Positions 1-8,689 of a stretch of DNA of 64,000 nt are shown here, piece by piece. The notes beneath the pieces were generated by a model. The model ran no database searches and was not told the origin of the DNA. It saw only the letters and a program-made list of their open reading frames with translations. Within the stretch, counting starts at the first letter, position 1. Each line of letters begins with the position of its first letter. The stretch is taken from positions 1,736,001 to 1,800,000 of the forward strand of contig NZ_CP186925.1 of the NCBI RefSeq assembly GCF_049562855.1. Reading direction: 5' to 3'. This stretch comes from Ruminococcus_C callidus. Its GTDB lineage: Bacteria > Bacillota > Clostridia > Oscillospirales > Ruminococcaceae. The translations under genes were made by a program, and so were the position numbers.

Positions 1-990
1 CACATAGGCATGTTCCCCTGCTGCATTCAGAATACGGATTGCCTTATCTGCATCTTCCTGAGCCACGCATACCATCATGCCGACACCCATATTAAAGGTG
101 TTGAACATGTCGTGTTCCGGAATCTTACCAGTCTTTGCGATCAGGTCGAAGATCGGCAGAACCTGCACGTCGCTGCGGTCAATCTTTGCAGACAGACCCT
201 TTTTCAGTGCCCGCGGAATGTTCTCATAGAAACCGCCGCCGGTAATGTGAGCGATAGACTTCGGCTGTACCTCTGCCAGCAGTTGCTGAATCGCGTTGAC
301 ATAGATCTTGGTCGGTGTCAGCAGGCAGTCGCCCAGTGTGGTGCCCAGATCAGAGAAGTGACGAGCCAGATTCTGTTCGTTGACTGTGAATACGTTCCGG
401 ATCAGAGAGAATCCGTTGGAATGTACGCCGCTGGACTGCATTGCGATCAGCACATCGCCTTCCTTCTGGCTGTCCATGTTCAGGATCTTGCTCTTATCTA
501 CGACACCAACGGCAAAACCGGCAACATCGTATTCATCTTCCGGATAGAAGCCCGGCATCTCGGCAGTTTCGCCGCCGACCAGTGCACAGCCGGACTGTAC
601 GCAGCCCTCTGCCACACCGGAAACGATCGATGCGACCTTTTCCGGAACGTTCTTGCCCAGTGCAATATAGTCCAGGAAGAACTGGGGCTTTGCACCGCAG
701 CAGATAATATCATTGACGCACATTGCCACACAGTCGATACCAATGGTAGTATGCTTATCCATGAGAAAGGCGATTTTCAGCTTTGTTCCTACGCCGTCTG
801 TACCGGAAACCAGTACCGGCTGCTGCATTCCTGCCACATCCAGTGCATACAGACCGCCGAAGCCGCCAATGTCTGTCAGCACATTTGCTGTCATGGTTCT
901 GGCAATATGGGACTTCATCAACTCCACTGCCTTGTAACCGGCAGTGACATCTACGCCTGCCTTTTTATAGCTTTCCGAATAGCTTTCCAT
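1..990 (-). CDS. purM: Phosphoribosylformylglycinamidine cyclo-ligase (AIR synthetase), 3' end cut by window
   Basis: PurM closes the imidazole ring of purines: ATP-dependent conversion of FGAM to aminoimidazole ribonucleotide in the cytoplasm. Reading leftward from an ATG at 988-990, the frame is open for 330 codons to the window edge. It begins MESYSESYKKAGVDVTAGYK and contains the family signatures GTDGVGTKLKIA, GGETAEMPGFY and HITGGGFYENIPR. The family is about 340-350 residues, so only the last few residues are missing. A ribosome site (GGAGG) lies about 8 bases before the ATG. It is the last visible gene of the leftward pur operon, 78 bases after purF. Confidence 0.95.
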   Translation of the reverse strand, partial: MESYSESYKKAGVDVTAGYKAVELMKSHIARTMTANVLTDIGGFGGLYALDVAGMQQPVLVSGTDGVGTKLKIAFLMDKHTTIGIDCVAMCVNDIICCGAKPQFFLDYIALGKNVPEKVASIVSGVAEGCVQSGCALVGGETAEMPGFYPEDEYDVAGFAVGVVDKSKILNMDSQKEGDVLIAMQSSGVHSNGFSLIRNVFTVNEQNLARHFSDLGTTLGDCLLTPTKIYVNAIQQLLAEVQPKSIAHITGGGFYENIPRALKKGLSAKIDRSDVQVLPIFDLIAKTGKIPEHDMFNTFNMGVGMMVCVAQEDADKAIRILNAAGEHAYV

Positions 991-1068
991 TTATGTGTTA
1001 CCTCCAAAGTTTGTCGGGCGAATCCGATACGGAATCGCCGCAGGAAACCGCCTTTCGCAATTTCCCGA

Positions 1069-2508
1069 TCATTCGCCTATCTTCTTTTCAAATTTATCTT
1101 TCGGCATTTCCTTCGGCACTTCGATAGGATAATTGCCGGTGAAACATGCTGTACAAAAACCAGTCTGCGGTGTCATGTCCGGCGTTGCCAGCGACTGCAC
1201 ACCTTCTATGCTCAGATACCCCAGTGTATCTGCTCCGATATGTTCACAGATCTCCGGAATGGTCATCTGGCATGCGATCAGGTTTTCCTTACTGTCAATG
1301 TCCACGCCGAAATGGCACGGATTTGTAAACGGCGGACAGGAGATCCGCATATGTACTTCTGTTGCACCAGCTTCCCGCAGCAGACTGACGATCCGCTGGC
1401 AGGTCGTGCCGCGGACAATACTGTCATCTACCAGAATGACACGCTTGCCTGCCACAACGCTTTTTACCACATTCAGCTTGATCCGCACGGAATCCGTCCG
1501 CATCTTCTGATTGGGCTGGATAAAGGTTCTGCCGACATAGCGGTTCTTGATAAAGCCGACTTCATATGGGATTCCAGAAGCCTGTGACAGTCCCAGTGCG
1601 GCATCCAGTCCGCTGTCCGGTACACCGATAACTACATCCGCTTCTACCGGATGCTCTTTCCAGAGCAGCTTTCCGGCACGAATGCGGGCATCGTGTACGG
1701 TACAGCCATTGATGACAGAATCCGGACGTGCAAAGTACACATACTCAAACACGCACAAAGAGGGCTTCTGTCCGCAGTGTGTCCGGACAGAGCGAACGCC
1801 GTCGCTGTCTGCAATAACAATTTCGCCGGGATCCAGTTCCCGTTCGAACTCAGCCTCTACGCTGTCCAGTGCACAGGTTTCCGAAGCAAATACGATACTG
1901 CCGTCTTTCCGCCGTCCCATACAGAGAGGACGGAAGCCGTTGGGATCTCTGGCAGCGATCAGCTTCTGCGGGGACATAACGACCAGGGAATAAGCACCTT
2001 TCAGGTCATACATGGCGTATTCCACAGCTTCTTCAATAGAAGAACGCTCCAGTCTTTGTTCCGTCACCGCATAAGAGATCACTTCAGTATCGTTGGTGGT
2101 GTGAAAAATCGCACCACGCAGTTCATACTTTCTCCGCAGCTCATGTGCATTGACCAGATTACCGTTATGGGCAATCGACATGGGACCTTTTACATGGCGG
2201 ACCACAATGGGCTGTGCATTGGAACGGCTCGGCTTTCCGGTTGTGGAATACCGCACATGTCCGATCGAAATGTTCCCTTGTCCGAGTTTTTCGATCTGAC
2301 TGCGGTTAAATACCTCCGGCACCAATCCCAGATCCTTATGATGCGAGAAAACGCCACGATCGTTTACCACGATCCCGCAGCTTTCCTGCCCTCTGTGCTG
2401 AAGTGCATACAGTGCAACATATGTCATCGCCGCAACGTCTGTGGTGTGCGGTGAATAGACACCAAACACACCGCATTCCTCATGCAGTCCTGTCTTCAAT
2501 ACAATCAT
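1069..2508 (-). CDS. purF: Amidophosphoribosyltransferase (catalytically complete copy)
   Basis: PurF makes phosphoribosylamine from PRPP and glutamine, the committed step of purine synthesis. The N-terminal class II glutaminase begins at HEECGVFG, with the nucleophile Cys close to the N-terminus. The C-terminal phosphoribosyltransferase half has the PRPP loop VILVDDSIVRGTTC. Cysteines in CVFEY, CPPFTNPC and FCTAC fit the 4Fe-4S-type, B. subtilis-like enzymes. The ATG at 2508 overlaps the stop of the upstream gene (ATGA), implying translational coupling. The GGAAGG motif sits very close to that ATG, so a TTG at 2499 is an alternative start; a TTG at 2526 is less likely. Confidence 0.93.
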   Translation of the reverse strand: MIVLKTGLHEECGVFGVYSPHTTDVAAMTYVALYALQHRGQESCGIVVNDRGVFSHHKDLGLVPEVFNRSQIEKLGQGNISIGHVRYSTTGKPSRSNAQPIVVRHVKGPMSIAHNGNLVNAHELRRKYELRGAIFHTTNDTEVISYAVTEQRLERSSIEEAVEYAMYDLKGAYSLVVMSPQKLIAARDPNGFRPLCMGRRKDGSIVFASETCALDSVEAEFERELDPGEIVIADSDGVRSVRTHCGQKPSLCVFEYVYFARPDSVINGCTVHDARIRAGKLLWKEHPVEADVVIGVPDSGLDAALGLSQASGIPYEVGFIKNRYVGRTFIQPNQKMRTDSVRIKLNVVKSVVAGKRVILVDDSIVRGTTCQRIVSLLREAGATEVHMRISCPPFTNPCHFGVDIDSKENLIACQMTIPEICEHIGADTLGYLSIEGVQSLATPDMTPQTGFCTACFTGNYPIEVPKEMPKDKFEKKIGE

Positions 2509-3926
2509 TCCCTTCCGTTCCAGCAATACGAACAGAGCTGACAGTCGGGTTTTCCTACGGCACGAATCGTGCCTTCCAGCGATTGAAATTCCAATGACGT
2601 CAGTTGCAGACGCCGACAGATTTCGTCCCGAAGCAGCTTTCCACGCTCTGTGTTAGAGTTGCTGTACTCGTCAATATGCTGCAAACCGGCAACGCCCTCA
2701 TTTTCATCAATGATCTGGCGTGCGATCAGTTCCATCTCCGAAGTGCTTCTGGAGAAGTTCAGATATTTACAGCCGTACATAATCGGCGGACAGGCAGACC
2801 GCATGTGGACTTCCTTCGCACCGTTTTCATAGAGAAACTCAACCGTTTCCCGCATCTGTGTGCCCCTAACAATGCTGTCATCTACGAAAAGAAGTTTCTT
2901 GCCCCGAATGAGTTCCGGAACAGGAATCAGCTTCATTTTTGCAACCCGATTCCGCATGGACTGATTGGCTGGCATGAAGCTTCTCGGCCATGTGGGTGTA
3001 TACTTGATAAACGGTCTTGCAAATGGAATGCCGCTTCGGTTGGCGTAACCAATGGCGTGGGGAACACCGGAATCCGGAATGCCGCAGACATAATCCACGT
3101 CCGGAAGCTTTCCGTTTTTCATATCGTTCTCCGCCATGATCTCACCGTTTTTGGTACGCATCACTTCTACATTCACGCCCTCGTAGCAGGCGGTGGGATA
3201 CCCGTAATACGTCCAGAGGAAGGTACAGATCTTCATCTCCTCCGTTCCCTCATAGAGAACTTCGTAGCCGTCCTTGGTCAGACAGGTGATCTCCCCTGCC
3301 TTCAGTTCGTGGCAGGTTTCATACCCCAGTTTCTGGTATGCAAAGGATTCGAACGAGAAGCAGTAGCCGTCTGAACGCTTTCCGATCAGAATCGGCAGCT
3401 TTCCTGCCCGATCTCTTGCACAGATAATGGAGTCCTCTGTCATGATGACCAAAGACATGGTACCTTCAATTTTACTTTGAGCATAGCGGATCCCCTCCAC
3501 GAAGGTCGGCTTCTGTGCGATCAACGCACCGATCAGACCGCCGGAGTTGATGTTACCGCTGCTCATGGTTTCAAAGTTCGCACAGCCGCTTTCCAGAAGT
3601 TCTTCGGAAAGTGCCTTTGCATTCTGAATAATGCCGATCGAGCAAACTGCATAAAGCCCCAGTTTGGAACGTACCATGATCGGCTGGGGATCTGTATCAC
3701 TGATACAGCCGATGCAGATATTGCCCCGCATTTTTTCCACGTCCTTTTCGAACTTTGTCCGGAAAGGCGAGTTTTCAATGCTGTGAATATTCCGCTGGAA
3801 TCCCAGTTCCGCAGAATAGGATGTCATACCGCCGCGTCGTGTCCCCAGATGTGAATGATAGTCCGTCCCATAAAATACGTCGAGAACGCAGTCGTTTGCT
3901 GAAACTGCACCAAAAAAGCCACCCAT
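2505..3926 (-). CDS. PurF paralogue lacking the glutaminase cysteine
   Basis: This 473-residue protein has the full PurF layout: N-terminal Ntn/class II amidotransferase-like domain, then a phosphoribosyltransferase domain with the PRPP loop LLFVDDSIVRGTQM. It begins MGGFFGAVS where PurF has the catalytic CGVFG, so the Cys nucleophile is replaced by Gly. Cysteines equivalent to the iron-sulfur ligands remain (KICTF, CPPIMYGC, CQLCSYC). It lies between purC (3-base gap) and purF (ATGA overlap), so it is made together with real PurF. It cannot hydrolyse glutamine by the usual mechanism. It may use ammonia, partner with PurF or regulate it; this is inference. RBS GGAG lies 8 bases before the ATG. 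Confidence 0.85.
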   Translation of the reverse strand: MGGFFGAVSANDCVLDVFYGTDYHSHLGTRRGGMTSYSAELGFQRNIHSIENSPFRTKFEKDVEKMRGNICIGCISDTDPQPIMVRSKLGLYAVCSIGIIQNAKALSEELLESGCANFETMSSGNINSGGLIGALIAQKPTFVEGIRYAQSKIEGTMSLVIMTEDSIICARDRAGKLPILIGKRSDGYCFSFESFAYQKLGYETCHELKAGEITCLTKDGYEVLYEGTEEMKICTFLWTYYGYPTACYEGVNVEVMRTKNGEIMAENDMKNGKLPDVDYVCGIPDSGVPHAIGYANRSGIPFARPFIKYTPTWPRSFMPANQSMRNRVAKMKLIPVPELIRGKKLLFVDDSIVRGTQMRETVEFLYENGAKEVHMRSACPPIMYGCKYLNFSRSTSEMELIARQIIDENEGVAGLQHIDEYSNSNTERGKLLRDEICRRLQLTSLEFQSLEGTIRAVGKPDCQLCSYCWNGRE

Positions 3927-3929
3927 GGA

Positions 3930-4649
3930 TTATTCTCCAAAGATCCGCTTCATAACTTCCTGATAAGCTTCTTCTGTACCGCCCATATCTCTGCGGAAAC
4001 GGTCCTTATCCAGCTTCTCGTTGGTCTTTACGTCCCACAGACGGCAGGTATCCGGAGAGATCTCATCTGCCAGAATGATTGTACCGTCAGACAGACGGCC
4101 GAATTCGATCTTGAAGTCGATCAGACGAATGCCGATAGACAGGAAGAACTTCTTCAGAACTTCGTTGACCTTGCGGGTGTAATTCTTGATCGTGTCGATT
4201 TCTTCCTGTGTTGCCAGACCCAATGCCAGTGCATAGTCATCATTGATAAACGGGTCGTTCAGTTCGTCGCACTTGTAGCTGAATTCCAGAATCGGGCACA
4301 GCAGATCTTTGCCTTCTTCTACGCCCATACGCTTGGAGAAGCTGCCGGCTGCAACGTTGCGGACAATAACTTCCAGCGGTACGATAGAAACCTTCTTTAC
4401 AGCAGTTTCGCGGTCGCTCAGTTCCTCTACCAGATGAGTCGGAACGCCTTCCTTTTCCAGCTGCTTCATGATGTAGTTGGACATACGGTTGTTGATAACA
4501 CCCTTGCCAACGATCGTGCCCTTCTTTTCGCCGTTGAATGCAGTTGCATCGTCCTTATAGTCTACGATCACAACTTCCGGATTCTCGGTTGCGAATACTT
4601 TCTTTGCCTTGCCCTCATAGAGCTGCTCTGTTTTTTTCCAATCAGCCAT
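3930..4649 (-). CDS. purC: SAICAR synthetase
   Basis: PurC joins CAIR and aspartate with ATP hydrolysis. The start MADWKKTEQLYEGKAKKVF, with the signatures VIVRNVAAGS and DEISPDTCRLWD, is typical of the family, as is the length of about 239 residues. The ATG at 4649 is preferred because GGAGGA lies about 8 bases upstream. A longer frame from a TTG five codons earlier would put that ribosome site inside the gene. It sits between purE (42-base gap) and the PurF paralogue in one leftward operon. Confidence 0.95.
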   Translation of the reverse strand: MADWKKTEQLYEGKAKKVFATENPEVVIVDYKDDATAFNGEKKGTIVGKGVINNRMSNYIMKQLEKEGVPTHLVEELSDRETAVKKVSIVPLEVIVRNVAAGSFSKRMGVEEGKDLLCPILEFSYKCDELNDPFINDDYALALGLATQEEIDTIKNYTRKVNEVLKKFFLSIGIRLIDFKIEFGRLSDGTIILADEISPDTCRLWDVKTNEKLDKDRFRRDMGGTEEAYQEVMKRIFGE

Positions 4650-4691
4650 TTTCTGTTCCTCCAAAAAAATTAAATTTATATCATTATGAAA

Positions 4692-5192
4692 TCAGCAGTT
4701 ACTGTATTCTGCTGAAATTTTTGCGTCTTTTGCCTTTACGCCCTGTTCCATGTCTGCTTTCATCTGTTCCAGCTTTGCGTCGATTTCCGGATCAGACAGT
4801 GCCAGCATCTGTGCTGCCAGAATTGCGGCATTGGCTGCCCCGTCGATTGCGACAGTTGCCACCGGAATGCCCTTCGGCATCTGTACGGTTGCCAGCAATG
4901 CGTCCAGCCCGTCCAGTGTAGAAGACTTGACCGGAATGCCGATCACCGGCAGCGTGGTATGTGCCGCCAGAACGCCGCCCAGATGTGCAGCCTTTCCTGC
5001 GGCGGACAAAATCACGCCGAAGCCGTTTTTCTTCGCGTTTCCGGCAAATTCCGCAGCCAGTGCCGGTGTCCGGTGTGCGGACATGACATGCACTTCATAC
5101 GGGATCCCGAACTTGTCCAGTTCGTCCAGTGCACCCTTTACTACCGGCAGATCGCTGTCACTGCCCATGATCACTGCTACTTTTTTTGACAT
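4692..5192 (-). CDS. purE: N5-carboxyaminoimidazole ribonucleotide mutase
   Basis: PurE moves the carboxyl group of N5-CAIR to carbon 4, giving CAIR, the PurC substrate. The 166-residue protein begins MSKKVAVIMGSDSDLPVV, the phosphate-binding GSDSD motif, and has the family SAHRTP motif, followed by a GVILSAAGKAAHLGGVLAAH-like core region. The ATG at 5192 has AGGAGG 6-8 bases upstream, so upstream in-frame codons are not used. It is the first pur gene after a 102-base gap holding two hairpins. Confidence 0.95.
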   Translation of the reverse strand: MSKKVAVIMGSDSDLPVVKGALDELDKFGIPYEVHVMSAHRTPALAAEFAGNAKKNGFGVILSAAGKAAHLGGVLAAHTTLPVIGIPVKSSTLDGLDALLATVQMPKGIPVATVAIDGAANAAILAAQMLALSDPEIDAKLEQMKADMEQGVKAKDAKISAEYSNC

Positions 5193-5217
5193 ATGTATTC
5201 CTCCTGAATCAGAGTTA

Positions 5218-5272
5218 CACACCGCTTGTTGCAAGCCGGTGTGCTGTTGCGGCAAGGCAGTATGCCTCGCCG
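5218..5272 (-). promoter_or_regulatory. Two hairpins in the leader before purE
   Basis: Two inverted repeats lie back to back in the gap between the WG-repeat gene and purE. One is at 5218-5243 (CACACCG-CTTG arms with one bulge). The other is at about 5249-5272 (GGC-AGGCA pairing with TGCCT-GCC). Neither is followed by a clear U-run on the minus strand, so they are not textbook terminators. They could attenuate or stabilise the operon transcript. I see no sigma-A promoter in this gap, so the pur genes may be read from upstream. Confidence 0.4.
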
Positions 5273-5294
5273 GTTTATGAAAGCAGAATGCGAA

Positions 5295-6248
5295 TCAAGA
5301 AAGCTTCGCCTCTGTTATCACCCATGTTTCTTTTCCGTTCTTTTCCATTTTGAACGTCAGTGTCTTATTTTCCGACGCATTTTCCGCATTGCGGAGCGTC
5401 AGCCCGATCTGCCATGTCAGAATCAGTTTTCCCGCCTCGTTTTGTTCTGCCTGCAAATACACGTCAGAATCCATACGGGTCACCCTGGCATCCGCCGGAG
5501 CGATATTCCCCAGAACAGCATTTTCATGATCCTGTCCGGTAAGGTCCTGCAGTTTGGAAAAATCCTGCATTTTCACCATATCCAGAAACGCCGCTGTCTG
5601 ATCGGCACTGCTGCTCCATTCTTCCGGCAGCAGCAGCCCGGCATGTACTTTTTCAGCATGGACAGAAAACGAAATCTTTTCCGTTTTCCGTGCAAGGTCA
5701 CACTGCACCAGCTGGAGGATATCTTTTTCCAGAGAGAACTGAAACGAATCTTCCCCGCTGGTGACTGTCAGCAATGGTTTTTCCCATGTGCTGCTGTCCC
5801 AGACCATAGCATCTGCTGCACGGAAATCGTGGTCATACAACACCACCTGCTGGTTTTCCGCCAGCACCGCCAGATAATAGGAATCTGTCAACGCCTCCAC
5901 ATGGTCATAGACGAAAGGAGCGACCACGTTGCCGTCCAGATCCAGCACACCAACACAATTGCTGTCAGCATTTTCCTGTACGGCAGAAAGGTAATCCGAA
6001 CCGATAAAATGCAATTCTTTCCATTCCGGTTCCAGAATCAGGTTGCCTGCCGCATCGGATACACCGTAGAGATGATCGTCCCCCTCTACAATGACATTGC
6101 CGTTGGAATTCGTTCCCGTGTCAAAAGTACTGTTCTGAGAGCCGGCAGACTTTTTGGAGATGTTTATCGAAAAGCTGACAGTTGCCACGATCAGAAGCAC
6201 CAGAACCAATACGAGAATGCCTACCGCCAGACGGGTATGTTTGTTCAT
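5295..6248 (-). CDS. Membrane-anchored protein with WG-repeat-like segments
   Basis: The 317-residue protein starts with one hydrophobic segment (about residues 8-28, LAVGILVLVLVLLIV), consistent with an uncleaved anchor and an extracytoplasmic body. Two stretches, LYGVSDAAGNLILEPEW and VGVLDLDGNVVAPFVYDHV, resemble WG (KWG) repeats, in which short beta segments alternate. The C-terminal part is unrecognised. The ATG directly abuts the stop of the glycosyltransferase gene (6249), so the two are translationally coupled and may act together at the envelope. No enzymatic motif is visible; function unknown. Confidence 0.6.
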   Translation of the reverse strand: MNKHTRLAVGILVLVLVLLIVATVSFSINISKKSAGSQNSTFDTGTNSNGNVIVEGDDHLYGVSDAAGNLILEPEWKELHFIGSDYLSAVQENADSNCVGVLDLDGNVVAPFVYDHVEALTDSYYLAVLAENQQVVLYDHDFRAADAMVWDSSTWEKPLLTVTSGEDSFQFSLEKDILQLVQCDLARKTEKISFSVHAEKVHAGLLLPEEWSSSADQTAAFLDMVKMQDFSKLQDLTGQDHENAVLGNIAPADARVTRMDSDVYLQAEQNEAGKLILTWQIGLTLRNAENASENKTLTFKMEKNGKETWVITEAKLS

Positions 6249-7229
6249 TTACTGTTCTCCTGCCGCGGTATCCATATCCTTGCGGGCATCTTTTTCAGTT
6301 TCCTGTACCAGATAGATCGGGCGTTTTTTGGTTTCCAGATAGGTTTTTGCCAGATACTGACCAGCAATGCCCACACAGAACAGCTGCAAGCCGCCCATGA
6401 AGAAAATTGCACAGATCAAAGTGGCAAAGCCCTGTACCGGATCACCGAATGCCAGCTTTTTGATGATGATGACAATAATCATGATAAATGCAATCAGACA
6501 GCTTGCCACGCCGAGGATCGAAGAAATTGTCAGCGGTGCCGTGGAAAACGCAAAGAAGCCGTCCAGTGCATAGCGGAACAGTTTCCAGAAAGACCATGTG
6601 CTGGTACCTGCTGCACGTTCCACATTCTCGTATTCAATATATTTGGTGCGGAATCCCACCCAGCTGAAAATGCCTTTGGAAAACCGGTTATACTCTTTCA
6701 TAGCCAGAATGGAGTCTACCATCTGCCGTGTCATAAAGCGAAAATCCTGTGCACCGTCCACAATTTCCGTCTGCGAAATCCGCTTCATGATCTTGTAGAA
6801 CTTGCGGGAGAACCACGAAAGCAATTTCGGCTCCCCTTTTCGGCTGACGCGGCGGGTCGTGGCACAGTCGTATTCGCCACTTAAAACAATGTTATACATT
6901 TTCGGCAGGAATGCCGGCGGGTGCTGCAAGTCCGCGTCCATGATGACCACATAATCTCCGGTGGCATTTTCCAAGCCGGCATACATACCGGATTCTTTTC
7001 CAAAATTACGGGAAAACGAAATGTAACGAACGCGTTCGTCCTGCTTCGCCAGTTCCCGCAGCTTTGCCAGTGTTCCGTCACGGGAGCCGTCATTGATAAA
7101 CAACAGTTCAAATTCGGTATCTGCATGTTCTTCCTGAATCTGCTGCATCACTTTCTGAATTTCTATGTAAAAAAGTGGCAACACTTCCTGTTCATTATAA
7201 CATGGTACCACAATTGAAATTTTTTTCAT
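6249..7229 (-). CDS. Polyprenyl-phosphate glycosyltransferase, GT2 family with two C-terminal membrane segments
   Basis: This is a GT-A fold glycosyltransferase of the DPM1/GtrB/YkcC type, which moves a sugar from a nucleotide donor to undecaprenyl phosphate at the inner membrane face. It begins MKKISIVVPCYNEQEVLP and has the DXD-like VIMDADLQHPP, the SFSRNFGKESGMYAGLE signature, and two hydrophobic segments near residues 230-260 and 270-295. The ATG at 7229 has AAAGGA upstream; the longer upstream frame has no ribosome site. A promoter at 7361-7389 reads into it. Such enzymes serve cell-wall or teichoic-acid decoration. Confidence 0.85.
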   Translation of the reverse strand: MKKISIVVPCYNEQEVLPLFYIEIQKVMQQIQEEHADTEFELLFINDGSRDGTLAKLRELAKQDERVRYISFSRNFGKESGMYAGLENATGDYVVIMDADLQHPPAFLPKMYNIVLSGEYDCATTRRVSRKGEPKLLSWFSRKFYKIMKRISQTEIVDGAQDFRFMTRQMVDSILAMKEYNRFSKGIFSWVGFRTKYIEYENVERAAGTSTWSFWKLFRYALDGFFAFSTAPLTISSILGVASCLIAFIMIIVIIIKKLAFGDPVQGFATLICAIFFMGGLQLFCVGIAGQYLAKTYLETKKRPIYLVQETEKDARKDMDTAAGEQ

Positions 7230-7360
7230 AGCGATCCTTTCCGTTCCACAGCCGTCCATATAAATATCGGCTGTTATATTCGGCGTTCCCCCAGGACAAC
7301 ACCGCACAGGCTATGGCAGTATTTTCCTAAAATCTTTTCTCCTTTGGCACGCCTTTATTT

Positions 7361-7389
7361 ATTATACCACCTTTTCTGACATTTTACAA
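7361..7389 (-). promoter_or_regulatory. Sigma-A promoter for the glycosyltransferase operon
   Basis: On the minus strand TTGTAA (7384-7389) and TATAAT (7361-7366) are separated by exactly 17 bases. The start site would be near 7353, leaving a leader of about 120 bases before the glycosyltransferase ATG. It may also feed the WG-repeat gene and the pur operon. Confidence 0.7.
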
Positions 7390-7479
7390 TACCCTAATCC
7401 GGATATTTTTTTCGATTTTCAAAAAAATATGAGAACAAATCAGGATTTTCCATTTTCACGGTGTTTCAGAAGATCAATT

Positions 7480-7977
7480 TCAGCTCCGGTGGGACAGGAA
7501 TTCTGTCAGCCGCCGCTTATAATTCGGGGAGCGGTGGGACATTTGTTCCAGCAAGTCCAGCAGTTCCTTCCTTGTCACCAGCCGCAGATCCTGCACTTCT
7601 GATTCCTGCATGGTGCAGTCTTGCAGGGAAAAAGGAATCTGTATATAGTACACATCATGGTAACAGCTGCGGCGTTTGTCCCGAAACAGGAACTGCATCT
7701 TTTCTCTGGGAAGTGTCAGTCCGACCTCCTCTTTCGCCTCCCGCAAAGCACCGTCCAGACTGACTTCACCGCAGTCCACTGCACCGGCAGTAATATCCCA
7801 CTGTCCGGGACGTGTTGCCTTTGTGTCTGAACGCTGCTGAATCAGGAACAGACCGTCCGTGTTTTCCAGAATCACATGGGCACACAGGAAATATTCCCCT
7901 TTAGACAAAAAGGTGCCGCGTTCTGCTGTTTTTCCGGTTCGGTTGCCGTGCTCATCATAAATATCCAGCCATTCCAT
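7480..7977 (-). CDS. Nudix hydrolase
   Basis: A 165-residue Nudix protein. The Nudix box GX5EX7REUXEEXGU is complete: G-AVDCG-E-VSLDGAL-REAKEEVGL at about residues 63-85. The glutamates bind the divalent metal used to cleave a nucleoside diphosphate linked to another moiety. The N-terminal MEWLDIYDEHGNRTG and the LIQQRSDTKATRPGQWD region resemble the subgroup related to isopentenyl-diphosphate isomerase (YfcD-like), but substrate cannot be told from sequence. AAAGGA lies about 15 bases before the ATG, which is rather far. Confidence 0.85.
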   Translation of the reverse strand: MEWLDIYDEHGNRTGKTAERGTFLSKGEYFLCAHVILENTDGLFLIQQRSDTKATRPGQWDITAGAVDCGEVSLDGALREAKEEVGLTLPREKMQFLFRDKRRSCYHDVYYIQIPFSLQDCTMQESEVQDLRLVTRKELLDLLEQMSHRSPNYKRRLTEFLSHRS

Positions 7978-8025
7978 GCTTTACCACATTCCTTTCATCA
8001 TGCTGCTTTACATTTGATTGCAATT

Positions 8026-8199
8026 CTATTGTAACATGAAATCTTTTCCGGCTTCAAGAAGCATTTCTGAATATTCTTTGAAAAAAGCCGCTTTACTGCG
8101 ATAAAACGCTTCATCTGCCTTTTTTACATCAGCTTCCGTACAAGCATTGCACTGCCTTTTCTGAAAATTGCATGAAAATTTGGAAAATCCGCTTTTCAT
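8026..8199 (-). CDS. Possible small Cys-containing protein
   Basis: A 57-codon leftward frame upstream of the Nudix gene. It begins MKSGFSKFSCNFQKRQCNAC and ends in a Lys/Glu/Phe-rich helical part (FFKEYSEMLLEAGKDFMLQ) whose composition looks protein-like. An AGGA lies immediately before the ATG, which is too close for good initiation, and the frame overlaps the promoter of the divergent zinc-ribbon gene. Real or not is uncertain. Confidence 0.3.
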   Translation of the reverse strand: MKSGFSKFSCNFQKRQCNACTEADVKKADEAFYRSKAAFFKEYSEMLLEAGKDFMLQ

Positions 8200-8221
8200 T
8201 CCTGCAAGAGTGTGGTATAAT
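8193..8221 (+). promoter_or_regulatory. Sigma-A promoter for the zinc-ribbon/DUF5685/DnaJ operon
   Basis: TTTTCA (8193-8198), 17 bases, then TATAAT (8216-8221) preceded by TGG (extended -10). The start site is near 8228 and the first ATG at 8276 follows AAGGAGG. Confidence 0.65.
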
Positions 8222-8275
8222 AATATGAAATACACTTTTGACAACCCTGTTTCCTTACAAAAGGAGGTTTTCCCT

Positions 8276-8686
8276 ATGTCCAATTTCAGAGAAAGGCTGA
8301 TGCAATTCATGCGTGGCAGATACGGCGGGAACGATACCCTGAACAAATTCCTTTTCGGGGTATTTCTGTTTTTCCTGCTGGTCGCCATTTTTTCCAGCAA
8401 AAGCAGTGCGGCAAACAGCATCTTTAATCTGCTTGCCATTGCAGTGCTGGTGTATTCCTATTTCCGCATCTTTTCCAAGAATATTGCACGCCGGCAGGCA
8501 GAAAACGCAAAGTTTCTGGAACTGACTGCCCCGATCCGCGGCTTCTTCGGCAAGAAAAGCGGCGACAAAACACACCGGATCTTCCAGTGCCCCCAGTGCG
8601 GACAGAAAGTCCGTGTTCCCAAGGGCAAGGGAAAGATCGAGATCACCTGTCCGAACTGCCGCAATCACTTTATCAAACGGAGTTAA
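8276..8686 (+). CDS. Membrane protein with C-terminal zinc ribbon
   Basis: The 136-residue protein has two hydrophobic segments (about residues 24-40 and 46-62) followed by a cytoplasmic tail with CPQCGQKVRVP...ITCPNCRNHF, a four-cysteine zinc ribbon at about residues 103-130. The ATG at 8276 is set by AAGGAGG ten bases upstream; the earlier in-frame codons lack one. It is first in an operon with the DUF5685 and DnaJ genes (gaps of 3 bases each). The set suggests a membrane-associated folding or quality-control role, but this is inference. Confidence 0.75.
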   Translation: MSNFRERLMQFMRGRYGGNDTLNKFLFGVFLFFLLVAIFSSKSSAANSIFNLLAIAVLVYSYFRIFSKNIARRQAENAKFLELTAPIRGFFGKKSGDKTHRIFQCPQCGQKVRVPKGKGKIEITCPNCRNHFIKRS

Positions 8687-8689
8687 GCG

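Noticed and set aside
10..1587. Long rightward frame of 525 codons opposite purM and purF
   Set aside because: It is antisense to two clear pur genes, is Cys/His-rich in a way typical of reversed coding sequence, and has no ribosome site.
5193..5294. Purine riboswitch or PurR box before purE
   Set aside because: No conserved purine aptamer core or PurR-box pair is visible; only two plain hairpins.
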